A DNA stretch of 64,000 nucleotides from Effrenium voratum (lineage: Eukaryota; Sar; Dinophyceae; Suessiales; Symbiodiniaceae), in NCBI GenBank assembly GCA_963377175.1, contig CAUJNA010003024.1, forward strand, positions 307,001-371,000. Direction: 5' to 3'. The translations under genes were made by a program, and so were the position numbers. This document shows, piece by piece, positions 1-8,638 of the stretch (its first letter is position 1; each line of letters begins with the position of its first letter). The notes under the pieces are model-generated. The model made no database searches. It was not told where the DNA came from and was given only the letters and a program-made list of their open reading frames with translations.

Positions 1-760
1 AAAGGATTTCTGCCGTGTGTTGGCGGTTGTTGATTCAGGTTTTCAAGCCATTGAACTGCAACAATGCAAAATACATTGGGGTTTGGACCATTTCTGCAAA
101 AAAATCAACGCAGTCTTAATTCTCCTGTTCGCTGCCAATCATGAGAGCTTTTTGGAGGGACGCTGGCTTGAACGGGTCGAAGCAAACCAGCGGGGCCCTT
201 TTGGACCTTGGGCCTTCTCCATGACATGTCCCCACTCCTTGTGATTGACCTCAGGGTTCAACCACTAACACAATGCCAAGGACCGAATGCAGATGGCAAT
301 CCTCAGGTAAATGGCTGTATATGATCCCAACCATTGGTTGAATTGTGGTATGGATTGCAGGCCTCTTGACATGTGACCCGGTCTTCATGTCCTGCCTTGA
401 TTGACCTTTTCACTTGTTCGGGACAAGCTCCGTTTTTCGAAACCATGAAGGATGCAGTGAGATGTAAGATGGAAGTCTTTACAGCCTTTCTGGAACAGGG
501 CAGCAGGTTTCCCTCTATCCATTTTTAGATGTACCCTTGTTTCCCCGCGGCGGGTCTGTGGGACCAACCTGTTTTTATGGAAATGGCTAGGATCCAAAGC
601 CAAGAGGTCTTCCGAAGGGCTTTGATTGCAGGGACGGCCGCATGGACATTTCCGCGAAACCGCTGCCCCGCGAAGACAGTTTGACTTTCCTCAAAAAGTG
701 AACAGGCTTTGACAACTGGTACCCGACCAGGAGCAGAAGGGGAAGACCTCATTCTGGCGA
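1..760. other. No recognised gene
   Basis: Only short open frames (up to 75 codons) with no coding character or family resemblance are seen. No repeat or RNA gene was recognised. The stretch lies upstream of the LEA-like repeat gene and may hold its promoter or 5' untranslated region. Confidence 0.4.
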
Positions 761-763
761 CGG

Positions 764-799
764 ATGGGCTTCAGCAAGGAGAAGACAGCGAAAGAGCAG
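764..799 (+). CDS. Possible first coding exon of the LEA-like repeat gene
   Basis: A 12-codon open stretch starting at ATG 764 encodes MGFSKEKTAKEQ, which resembles the KTVEGYEAAKEQ core of the repeats downstream. It ends at a GT donor (CAG|GTGGGT at 800). Splicing to the AG at 996-997 (GAG|GGC) would keep the phase and enter the repeat ORF at its eighth codon, replacing the ATG at 977. This is inference from frame and motif only; the simpler start at 977 is equally possible. Confidence 0.35.
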
Positions 800-976
800 G
801 TGGGTGCGAATCTGTGTTGAAGCGGGTAGTGATTTAGTGTGCTGCTGTTTCGTTCTGCAGGGTGGGATATGTTTGTTGTAGGGTGTGGGCATGCTTGTAA
901 GTAAAACTGCGCTGGGTGTTTTTTGTTGCTAACTGCCCTTTCCGCAGATTTGTTGAAGCGAAACTAAAGGAGATCA

Positions 977-2209
977 ATGGATTTTGTTAACAGCGAGGGC
1001 CTAAATTCCGGACAACACGAGGCGAGCGCGTCGACCACGCAACCCGCACCCGAATGCAGCGGACCCACTCTGCTGCAAAGCATGAAGCAAGGAACAGCCG
1101 CAGCGCAAGAGAAGACGGTCGAGGGGTACGAGGCTGCAAAGGAGCAAGTCAAGGCTGTCGCCCAGGACACATCTTCCTCCAGTCAACCTTCCACAATGGA
1201 CAAGATGAAGCAGGGAGCTGCCGCAGCGCAAGAGAAGACAGTCGAAGGGTATGAGGCTGCAAAAGAGCAAGTCAAGGCTGCCACCCAGGACACGTCTTCC
1301 CCCGGTGAACCTTCCACGGTGGACAAGATGAAGCAGGGAGCTGCCGCAGCACAAGAGAAGACGGTGGAGGGGTACGAGGCTGCAAAGGAGCAAGTCAAGG
1401 CTGCCACCCAGGACACACCTTCCTCCAGTCAACCTTCCACAATGGACAAGATGAAGCAGGGAGCTGCCACAGCGCAAGAGAAGACAGTCGAGGGGTATGA
1501 GGCTGCAAAGGAGCAAGTCAAGGCTGCCACCCAGGACACGTCTTCCCCCGGTGAATCTTCCACGATGCACGAGATGAAGCAGGGAGCTGCCGCAGCGCAA
1601 GAGAAGACAGTTGAGGGGTATGAGGCTGCAAAGGCTGCAGTCGAAAAGCCGTCTTCCGACGGTGGCCCCTCCATCAAGGATCGGATGAAGGAGGGAGCTG
1701 CCGCAGCGCAACAGAAGACGGTTGAGGGGTATGAGGCTGCAAAGACTGCAGTCGAAAAGCCGTCTTCCGATGGTGGCCCCTCCATCAAGGATAGGATGAA
1801 GCAGGGAGCTGCTTGGGCACAAGAGAAGACGGTGCATGGCTACGAGGCTGCAAAGGCTGCTGTAGAGGAGCCGTCTTCCGATGGTGGCCCCTCCATCAAG
1901 GATCGGATGAAGCAGGGAGTTGCCGCAGCGCAAGAGAAGACGGTGCATGGATACGAGGCTGCCAAGGAGAAGGTGAAGGCAGCCACGCAATCATCGTCCA
2001 CCAGCGCTCCCCAGGCTTTATCCGGGTTGTCGGGTGTGTTTTTGTTGCTTGTTTCAACCCAAAAAAAAGGGTCCCACAAAAAGAGATGCCTCAAGGTGGA
2101 TCTGTGCTGTTTTGTATGTCAAGTTTGGAGGGGCATACCCGATTGCCCACAACTGTTATGTTTTCTCTTGGTGGCTCCCAGCCATCCCCAAAACTTTTCA
2201 GCTTTTTAG
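977..2209 (+). CDS. LEA-like repeat protein (hydrophilic, amphipathic-helix repeats)
   Basis: The ORF has 410 codons. Residues 36 to about 350 are eight tandem repeats: four of 41 residues (core MKQGAAAAQEKTVEGYEAAK plus EQVKAATQDTSS-type linker) and four with a shorter 37-residue linker (AAVEKPSSDGGPSIKDR). The Ala/Lys/Glu/Gln-rich helical repeats with charged spacing resemble group 3 LEA proteins, which protect cells in drought, salt or cold. The family call rests on composition and periodicity, not on a conserved catalytic motif. No signal peptide or membrane segment is evident at residue 1. After about residue 350 the composition changes (GVFLLLVSTQKKG), and from 2172 the frame lies in a dispersed repeat, so the real end or an intron donor is probably near 2020-2040. 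An in-frame TAA at 965 supports a start at 977 unless a spliced upstream exon is used. Confidence 0.7.
   Translation: MDFVNSEGLNSGQHEASASTTQPAPECSGPTLLQSMKQGTAAAQEKTVEGYEAAKEQVKAVAQDTSSSSQPSTMDKMKQGAAAAQEKTVEGYEAAKEQVKAATQDTSSPGEPSTVDKMKQGAAAAQEKTVEGYEAAKEQVKAATQDTPSSSQPSTMDKMKQGAATAQEKTVEGYEAAKEQVKAATQDTSSPGESSTMHEMKQGAAAAQEKTVEGYEAAKAAVEKPSSDGGPSIKDRMKEGAAAAQQKTVEGYEAAKTAVEKPSSDGGPSIKDRMKQGAAWAQEKTVHGYEAAKAAVEEPSSDGGPSIKDRMKQGVAAAQEKTVHGYEAAKEKVKAATQSSSTSAPQALSGLSGVFLLLVSTQKKGSHKKRCLKVDLCCFVCQVWRGIPDCPQLLCFLLVAPSHPQNFSAF
1082..2020 (+). repeat. In-frame coding tandem repeat, 123-bp then 111-bp units
   Basis: Eight units begin at codons 36, 77, 118, 159, 200, 237, 274 and 311 of the ORF. 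The first four have a 41-codon period, the last four 37 codons. The last two carry KTVHGYE instead of KTVEGYE. Differences are mostly in the linker, so the array seems to have grown by two rounds of local duplication while selection kept the helix core. Confidence 0.85.
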
Positions 2210-2278
2210 TTTTTCGCGGTGTTCTCCACAAAACCCACTAAAAGTTAGACGTTTAGCAGGGGATCAGTTTGGGTAGCT
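2172..2278. repeat. Short inverted-repeat element, family 3 (copy 1)
   Basis: It begins TGGCTCCCAGCCATCCCC and ends near GCAGGGGATCAGTTTGGGTAGCTCA. The ends are imperfect inverted repeats. Related copies lie at 47,952-48,045, 58,386-58,494 and 63,893-64,000. It overlaps the last codons of the LEA-like ORF, so that ORF tail is probably not native coding sequence. Confidence 0.6.
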
Positions 2279-2279
2279 C

Positions 2280-3010
2280 AGCCTTGATTTTCCGGACCCT
2301 GAACCAGCCGCCAGGCTTCATCTTCCGGCAGCTTTTGGGAGCAGCTAACTTCCGGCTGCGCTGGGTGTCGGCAACCCACAGACTCGAACGAGGAGCGTGT
2401 GGTCGCGTAAGCCACAAAGGTCGCCTGGCTATGTGCAGTTCCCGTCTTCTTCCTTTTTTTCCGCGCAGGAACTTGGGGCAAGAACCTCCCGCGGACACAC
2501 GGGTTTGTCTGAAAATTAAGAGAACGCATGTTTCCTTTGGCCTCCTTTTGGGACCAAAACAAAAAGGGTGTCATCAACAAAAAGATACCCCCATATATTG
2601 GTAGAAGTTTTTCATGCGTAGTACTTGCTGGGTCCCACTGTTGGTGGCATGTGTTTGCTACGATTGGTTGTTTGTCTCTCTCGAGCACTGGTCATCTACC
2701 TGTCATTTGGGAGGGTCAGGGGGTACTCACCGGCACTTGTTTTCTCTTGTCCTTTTGGGGGAACTAGTAATGTTAAGTTGCTTGGCGGGCTGTTTCACTT
2801 ATTTCGGGGAAAGTAGAATAAAAGAAGTGTTTTCAACCTCTGCGATTGGGCCTGCGACATGTCATGGAGGGCCACGGAATTGTGAAAAGCACTTCGGGGC
2901 CTCCAGCAACAGGTCAGACCTTTTGCGCATTGTCATGACAGCACGCAGCGCAGTGATGGGATCACATGGGATTTCCGGAAACATGATCCAAGGCAGACAT
3001 TGCAAGCTGT
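2280..3010. other. No recognised gene
   Basis: Several overlapping ORFs (up to 136 codons) lack coding character in either strand. Nothing else was recognised. Confidence 0.4.
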
Positions 3011-3014
3011 TTTG

Positions 3015-3114
3015 AGTTGTTCAGTGGCTCCCTTTTTCCTTTTTCTGGTGGCTGCCCCACTAAAATGGTCTTCCCAAAAAGGGTTCCCGTTTTTTCCAGG
3101 GTCACTGAACAACT
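3015..3114. repeat. MITE-like element with AGTTGTTCAGTG termini (copy 1)
   Basis: The 100-bp element starts AGTTGTTCAGTGGCTCCCT and ends AGGGTCACTGAACAACT, a near-perfect terminal inverted repeat. The interior (CTGCCCCACTAAAATGGTCTTCC) recurs in the copy at 59,582-59,670. Confidence 0.75.
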
Positions 3115-3235
3115 GAGGGTTTGCACTCGGAAAATACTTGACATAGCCCGCTGGCATGGCACAGCACCGTGGCATGACACAGGACACGTGGCGCATGACC
3201 CCAGCGAGGGAGGCCAAGTGACCAGATTTCTCGGC

Positions 3236-3495
3236 ACGCCAATTCCAAGTTACGCCAAGTTTCGCCAAGTTTCGCAAGAAGTCAATTTTCACTGGTGCAG
3301 AACACTTGTTTTGCGCCAGAATCGCAACGAAAAACACTTGTTTCCCGAGAACAAAAACACAAGAAACACACGTTTTCCTTTGTTCGGAGCGCGCATTACG
3401 CCACGTCACGGCAAGTTTCGCCAAGCCACGCCAATTAAGTTACGCAAAGTTTCGCCGAGTGTCGCCAAGTTCCGCCGAGTTATGCCAAATTCCGA
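3236..3495 (-). repeat. Degenerate CTTGGCGTAAC tandem repeat, locus 1
   Basis: Repeats of TTACGCCAAG / TTTCGCCAAG at about 10-11 bp spacing, interrupted at 3290-3400. The reverse complement is CTTGGCGTAAC, the same unit as at 25,427-25,935 and 36,355-36,435. Confidence 0.7.
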
Positions 3496-3694
3496 CAAGG
3501 GAGCCCACATCTGATGAGCTTCCGGACCAATCGGAGGTTGACGCTAGCGGTGGGGAGCAGTTGCAAGTGGAGTTTTTTTCGGGGTACGCGCCGACAATCT
3601 GACAAACAAAAACGAGGGAAGGAATCCGTGGAAAATTGCTTTCGGTGAGCACCTCCCTTTCTCCCGCGCGTGCTCGTGTTTGCTTGGAAAATGC

Positions 3695-3775
3695 TTTTCT
3701 CAGTTGTTCAAAGCCGACCTTTTGACCTTTTGGTTTTCCATATTTTTCCATATTTAGTCATGGCTCAGGGGTAGG
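3695..3775. repeat. Partial copy of the TCAGTTG...CTTTTGACCTTTTGG element
   Basis: CTCAGTTGTTCAAAGCCGACC followed by TTTTGACCTTTTGGTTT and TTTAGTCATGGC matches the left part of the element at 57,261-57,377. It lies just before the LINE coding region. Confidence 0.55.
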
Positions 3776-3794
3776 CCAAGAACGGAGCTATGGC

Positions 3795-5066
3795 ATGTCG
3801 CCTTTTTCCGTATCACCCAATCAACTTGGCCAGACACACAACACACTGAGAGCCAGCCGGGGTCCCAAGTCCCCGGGTCACTGCAGACTTACTTGTGTGA
3901 TAGCCGCATTTTGTAGCTTTGCAGTGGCAGGTGTGAGGGTGGCGGGTCACACCATGCAGCCCGCCGGAGTCCCACATGAACAGTCAATCCCTTTTTGGCA
4001 ACCAGGGACAAAGCATCATGGTTTTTCCGAAGACAGCCGATCGCAACACCATGTGTCACACACCTTGGTTCACAAAAGAGCCTTTCGTCGGGCAAGACGA
4101 CGAGCAGAACAAAAAGGCGGCACCCTATACAGAGGAAGGTGGTACACAGCGCACCAACTTGGAACTCAGCATACCCAGTTTCAGGCAAGTCAGACCGAAT
4201 CGCACTCTCGAGCGGGCCAGCATGGTTCCTTGCGACCTGCGTCACGCCTGAAAGTTGTGACCTGGAACAGTGGGGGATTGCAAGGTTACCGGTATGATGA
4301 GTTTCGTGTTTGGCTAGAGAAGTCGCAGGCAGCTGCTGACCTAGATGTCATCTGTGTGCAAGAAACACACTGGAAAGGGTCTTTCGAGTGGACGGAGCAG
4401 GCGTGGTCCGCAATCCACAGCGGCGCCGGCCAACCACGCACAGGGGGCATCCTGATCCTTATCTCTCCTAGAGTGGCGGCGCGGTGTCAAATCAAATATG
4501 ATGAAATCTTTCCAGGGAGGTTGCTTCATGTTAAGCTTTGTGCGGACCCCTCTGTTGACTTGCTCTGCGTGTATCAGCATACTTGGGGTTTCCATGCAGG
4601 GCCAAACCGTGCTGCAACAGCTGCGGGCGAAACGGCGCTTGACATACTCTTGTCAAGACGGCGAGCAGTGTGGAACAAGATGAGAGCCTGGCTTCATAAC
4701 GTGCCAGCCCGAAACCTTCTGGTGATGCTAGGGGACTTCAACACACCTTGCTGCCCCGACTCAGGCCACGTGGGCATGGGTGTGCCGCGCCGTGCCAGCA
4801 AGCGCCAGCCACAGGACACAGCAGAGTTTGCGCAGATAGTCTCCGACTTTGACTTGTGTGCCTTGAACACGTGGGGCAAAGCAGGCATTCATGCACGCAC
4901 ATACATACCATACAGTCTTGATGCCAGCAAACCGTGCGGCACGCAGATTGACTTTGTGTGCACGAGACGGAGTCAAGAAGGCGCACACACTTCCAACTTT
5001 CCCTCTGCTAAGCGGGGCCTACTTTCAACACTTGCCGGTGCAATGTGTGTTAAAGTGGCCCTCTAA
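3795..5066 (+). CDS. LINE ORF part 1: AP-type endonuclease (EEP superfamily)
   Basis: This domain nicks target DNA to prime reverse transcription. Residues 1-150 are a Gln/His/Arg-rich leader without a clear domain. The EEP fold follows: LKVVTWNSGGL (about residue 152, metal-binding Asn), QETHW (about 189, catalytic Glu), GDFNTP (313-318, Asp and Asn) and QIDFV (Asp 386). The closing SDH-type motif is missing in this frame. Its counterpart, FQHLPV, is found in the RT frame at about 5,020-5,040, so the frame breaks between the two and the last 30 or so residues of this ORF are out of frame. In that motif the Asp of the usual SDHLPV is replaced by Gln while the His remains. The start at 3795 is simply the first ATG. 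Confidence 0.8.
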   Translation: MSPFSVSPNQLGQTHNTLRASRGPKSPGHCRLTCVIAAFCSFAVAGVRVAGHTMQPAGVPHEQSIPFWQPGTKHHGFSEDSRSQHHVSHTLVHKRAFRRARRRAEQKGGTLYRGRWYTAHQLGTQHTQFQASQTESHSRAGQHGSLRPASRLKVVTWNSGGLQGYRYDEFRVWLEKSQAAADLDVICVQETHWKGSFEWTEQAWSAIHSGAGQPRTGGILILISPRVAARCQIKYDEIFPGRLLHVKLCADPSVDLLCVYQHTWGFHAGPNRAATAAGETALDILLSRRRAVWNKMRAWLHNVPARNLLVMLGDFNTPCCPDSGHVGMGVPRRASKRQPQDTAEFAQIVSDFDLCALNTWGKAGIHARTYIPYSLDASKPCGTQIDFVCTRRSQEGAHTSNFPSAKRGLLSTLAGAMCVKVAL

Positions 5067-7320
5067 GCCCAAGAAAAGCGCCAGTGCCATTGAGATTCAG
5101 AGAGCACGATTCGCGCCTACTGCGATACAGGTAGAACAAGCCTTCCAGCAGAACACCGGACTCCAAGCAGAGCTGCAGCATGCGGTCAGGCAGGAACTCC
5201 TTGTGCTCGGTCCAGGTTGCCCGGACCAAGTCAACCAAGCGCTGTGCAAGGCCTGGCAACGAGTGGCGCCGCATGAAGAAATCCGGCGCCCAGCAAAAGC
5301 CTGGCAGGATCCCCGGTTGCAGGGTCGGATTGCGCAGATGTGGCAAGCACGCCGTGCTGCGCTTGCGCCCGCGGCTGTGACGCAAAGTTGCATACTCAGG
5401 AAATGGCAGGCGTGGACACGCTATCAGCACTTGAAAACACAACTTCGGAAGCACAGTGACGACAAGCGCCGCGAGCTTTTTGACAGTCTTCTGTCGCAAG
5501 CAGAGGCAGCCGTGGGAAAAGGCATGCTGACGAAGGTTTTCCAGGTTGTTCGGCGCCTAATGCCTAAAACCTCCAAGCGATGCATCCAACTGCGAGGCCA
5601 GCAAGGGCAACTCATGCTCCCAGAGGCAGAAACCCAAATCATGAAAGAATATTTTTCTGTCTTGTACTGCTCATCCGAGGTGCCTCCTGCCAGCATTGAG
5701 CTTTCGCAGTCCGTGTGCTTCACACAGGAAGAGTTTTGCAACGCGTTGAGCCACATCCAAGCCACTAAGGCAGTGCCACCAGCCTACGCGCCTGCAAAGA
5801 TCTGGAAACTGTGCAGTCAGGAGCTTGGGCAGTACTATGCTCATTCCATTGCAGGCCGGCTTGGGCCTGGCCGTGTCACCTTGCCAGAGAGTTGGAACAG
5901 AGCACACATTTGCCTCTTGCCAAAACCGGGCAAGGCCATTCGCTCTCCAGGTGACCTTCGGCCCATCAGTCTGCTAGACCCTATGGGAAAGGCCTTTGCT
6001 GGAATGATTGCAGGACGGGTTCGCAACCAAGTGCAAGATTACCTCGCACAGACCCCGCAATTTGCCTACCTTGCCAGGCGCAGTGCCTACGACGCGTTGG
6101 ATCGCGTGTTCTCACACTGTGCCAAAATCCGCTCCCTGGTTGCATCTCAAGTGAGAACTGTGCACGACAAGCGGAACGGAGTCCAGGCGCGAGACTGCGT
6201 TGGCGGCGTGCAACTCAGCTTGGATTTAACAAAAGCTTTTGACAGGCTCCCCCGAACCACGCTACATCAGGCGCTCCTTCGGGCGGGTGTCCCGGACGAC
6301 ATTGCAGCCTTGATAATCACAATGCATCATCAAGTTCAGTTGCATATCCGGCATGGAGGCCGGTCTGTCACGGTCAACACGGGGAGAGGTGTCAGACAGG
6401 GCTGCAAACTTGCTCCGATGTTGTGGGCAGCGTTCACAGGTTTGTTGTTTGAAGATCTGCAGACAAAACTTGACGCCACATGGGTCCGCAATATGTGTAC
6501 AGCTTACGCTGATGATTTCCATGCTGCTTGGGAAATACAGTCTGAAGCAGACTTTGTAGCTGCCCGCACTTCGCTTCAGGTTTTCATGAGTACCCTCACC
6601 AACCTTGGGATGGAAGTCAACCAGCGCAAGTCAGCTGTGATCATTGAGCTTCGGGGAAGGCGCTCCAGGAAAGTGCTTCGGGAACATAGTGTCAATTTGC
6701 ACGACCTTGGCAGCTGTTTACACATCGAAGGGAAAGCCAATAACACGCTCCCCATTCGTAAATCGCACGTGTACCTTGGCACTGTCATTTCATATGGAGC
6801 ATTTGAAACAGCAACCCTTCAACATAGGTGCAAGGCTGCCTGGTCGGCGTTTGGACGGCTCAATCGCGCCCTCAGGTCCAAAAACGCACTCGCCCTTCGG
6901 ACTAGAATCAGGCTGTGGAATGCTTGTGTCTTTAGTGCTGCCAAGTACGGACTCGGTAGTTCGGGGTTACCTGTGAGGGGGCTTGCCACGATTACCGGCT
7001 TAGCAATGCGTCAAATCCGAATTGTTGCGCGAAGCCCGGCCCATGTAACCCATGAGACTAATGAAGCTTTGCTGGACAGACTAGGAATCCAACACCCCTT
7101 GCAAACGCTGGAGCGCGAAGCGCGACAGAGGATTCAACTTGGGCGGCAGAACCAGAGGCTCTTAGCAATTCAGCCTGACAGAGTTACTGCATGGTGGGAT
7201 TTAGTTCTTGGCACATTCCAAAGGCCAGAGCAAACAGATTCTCCAAAGCACGGCAACTCTGCAAAACTAGTTGAGATAGGTCATCTAGCCACTGCGCAGC
7301 AACACCCGTGCCCCGAGTGA
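4891..7320 (+). CDS. LINE ORF part 2: reverse transcriptase
   Basis: Copies element RNA into DNA at the nicked target. Real coding probably begins near 4,980, after the frame break, with the end of the endonuclease domain (FQHLPV). RT motifs follow in order: ICLLPKPGK with LRPISLLD (fingers), GVQLSLDLTKAFDRL (first catalytic Asp), GVRQGCKLAPMLW (motif B-like), TAYADDFHAAW (catalytic YADD at 6,505-6,516), VNQRKSAVI, and VYLGTVIS (thumb entry). A long C-terminal part (LWNACVFSAAKYGL and following) is typical of LINE RTs. No RNase H domain or CCHC knuckle was seen. All RT core motifs look intact, so the enzyme could be active. The ORF ends TGA 7,318-7,320, and ATG 7,322 opens the next ORF. Confidence 0.9.
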   Translation: MHAHTYHTVLMPANRAARRLTLCARDGVKKAHTLPTFPLLSGAYFQHLPVQCVLKWPSKPKKSASAIEIQRARFAPTAIQVEQAFQQNTGLQAELQHAVRQELLVLGPGCPDQVNQALCKAWQRVAPHEEIRRPAKAWQDPRLQGRIAQMWQARRAALAPAAVTQSCILRKWQAWTRYQHLKTQLRKHSDDKRRELFDSLLSQAEAAVGKGMLTKVFQVVRRLMPKTSKRCIQLRGQQGQLMLPEAETQIMKEYFSVLYCSSEVPPASIELSQSVCFTQEEFCNALSHIQATKAVPPAYAPAKIWKLCSQELGQYYAHSIAGRLGPGRVTLPESWNRAHICLLPKPGKAIRSPGDLRPISLLDPMGKAFAGMIAGRVRNQVQDYLAQTPQFAYLARRSAYDALDRVFSHCAKIRSLVASQVRTVHDKRNGVQARDCVGGVQLSLDLTKAFDRLPRTTLHQALLRAGVPDDIAALIITMHHQVQLHIRHGGRSVTVNTGRGVRQGCKLAPMLWAAFTGLLFEDLQTKLDATWVRNMCTAYADDFHAAWEIQSEADFVAARTSLQVFMSTLTNLGMEVNQRKSAVIIELRGRRSRKVLREHSVNLHDLGSCLHIEGKANNTLPIRKSHVYLGTVISYGAFETATLQHRCKAAWSAFGRLNRALRSKNALALRTRIRLWNACVFSAAKYGLGSSGLPVRGLATITGLAMRQIRIVARSPAHVTHETNEALLDRLGIQHPLQTLEREARQRIQLGRQNQRLLAIQPDRVTAWWDLVLGTFQRPEQTDSPKHGNSAKLVEIGHLATAQQHPCPE

Positions 7321-7321
7321 G

Positions 7322-8638
7322 ATGGCAACTGTCAGGAAACGGTACCCCATGGAGCACTCAGTGGACGGAATGCCCACTTGCAGGCATTGCCAGAAAAGTT
7401 TTGCCGGCTGGCCGCAGTTTGCGCAACACATTTGGCGTCGGACCTGCCACATGCAGCCGCAGGGTCAACCCAATGTAAGTAGCCGCATGACTGGAGGGCC
7501 CTTGCCCCCAGCGCGTGATCCCCGCATCAAGCAGTTGTTGCAACAGGATGGTTGGAGAGGTCTCGCTGCTGACCCCAGCTTCCAAAAGCAAATGCTACAC
7601 CACTGCCCAATCTGTTTGCAATGGGTTGCATCCAGTCCTTACATTAAGGCGCATCTGACACGCAAGCACCCGGAACATGCCGAGGCACTCAAAGCCACCC
7701 AACAGACCTGCCGGCAGTTTGGCTCAGAAATCCGACAACCGTGTTCTTGGTGTAACACAGCCTACAAGTGCAGGCCAGCCAGACACCTTGTGCAGTGCGT
7801 TGTGCTGTTTACGAGCCGGTTGCTTGCTGCAATCCTGAACTCGCCGACACCAGCGGTGGGTTGCGCCAGCGCAGGTGATCATGATGAATGTGGACCCAGC
7901 GACAGAGGAGATGCAGCTCTTCAGCCACTTGCTGCCCAGCCTGCGGGTAATGGAAGCGGTGCCGACAGGGGAAACCCCCAGCAAATGGCCCAAGACAGGG
8001 GAACACACCAACAAAGGCAAGGGCAAGCGCCAGGGTCGCGACATGGCCGCGACATCAGACAATGGTGCAGGCCACAGTCAGCAACGCAAAGGCCGACAGG
8101 CCACAGAGCAGACAAACGGCGAGCTTCGGGAAGTGTGCAAAAGCCTAGCACGCCTGGCTCTAAGACACGAGGACGCACTCGCAGTGTACCGGCAGGACAC
8201 AGGTTTCGTACTCTTCCTGAAGACGGCGCCGCCCACCACCGTTCTCCCAACCATATGGGACGTGTCTCAGGCTTGGAAGAAGCAAAAGCAAGCCGACCCC
8301 GCGAAACTCTCCCAACCGCTCAGGGTGATTCTGCTCCAATGCCTCTTCACAGAAATGCTCAACCGCAAAGTGAAACTGATGCAGGCCCAGGACTCCATGA
8401 ACTCGGCCAGACAGCTTCAATGGATAGACGAACAACAGAATTGGCATTACATGGCATGGGACAGCCAGAGCAAGCAACACACCACAACAGACAAGCCAGC
8501 GTTGTCCGATGCTCAAGTAGAGCAGATCCTGAAAAGGCTGATCCAGTTGCTTGTTGTGCCTGGATTAGTGCTACGCTTTCATGCCACGCGGCCGCTGGCG
8601 GCGGAGTTTCACAGCGAAACAGTAGCTCTTGGAGGTGA
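7322..8638 (+). CDS. LINE ORF part 3: three C2H2/C2HC zinc fingers
   Basis: ATG 7,322 lies one base after the RT stop (TGA-G-ATG), a spacing that would suit reinitiation. Finger 1 is CRHC with His and Cys 12 and 18 residues on (C2HC). Finger 2 is CPIC-x12-H-x4-H, a textbook C2H2 finger. Finger 3 is CSWC-x10-H-x3-C. These probably bind element RNA or DNA. Convincing coding ends around 7,870; the remaining roughly 250 codons in this frame are a shadow of the USP ORF in another frame. The native product is therefore likely zinc fingers plus USP in one protein, interrupted by a frame change between 7,839 and about 7,900. Confidence 0.75.
   Translation: MATVRKRYPMEHSVDGMPTCRHCQKSFAGWPQFAQHIWRRTCHMQPQGQPNVSSRMTGGPLPPARDPRIKQLLQQDGWRGLAADPSFQKQMLHHCPICLQWVASSPYIKAHLTRKHPEHAEALKATQQTCRQFGSEIRQPCSWCNTAYKCRPARHLVQCVVLFTSRLLAAILNSPTPAVGCASAGDHDECGPSDRGDAALQPLAAQPAGNGSGADRGNPQQMAQDRGTHQQRQGQAPGSRHGRDIRQWCRPQSATQRPTGHRADKRRASGSVQKPSTPGSKTRGRTRSVPAGHRFRTLPEDGAAHHRSPNHMGRVSGLEEAKASRPRETLPTAQGDSAPMPLHRNAQPQSETDAGPGLHELGQTASMDRRTTELALHGMGQPEQATHHNRQASVVRCSSRADPEKADPVACCAWISATLSCHAAAGGGVSQRNSSSWR

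Noticed and set aside
1001..1990. 329-codon ORF on the minus strand opposite the LEA-like gene
   Set aside because: Leu/Ser/Cys-rich shadow of the sense repeat; the sense frame has the helix-like repeat pattern.
8000..8638. C-terminal 200 codons of the zinc-finger ORF as real coding
   Set aside because: They overlap the USP linker in another frame and show shadow-like Gln/Arg/Pro composition.
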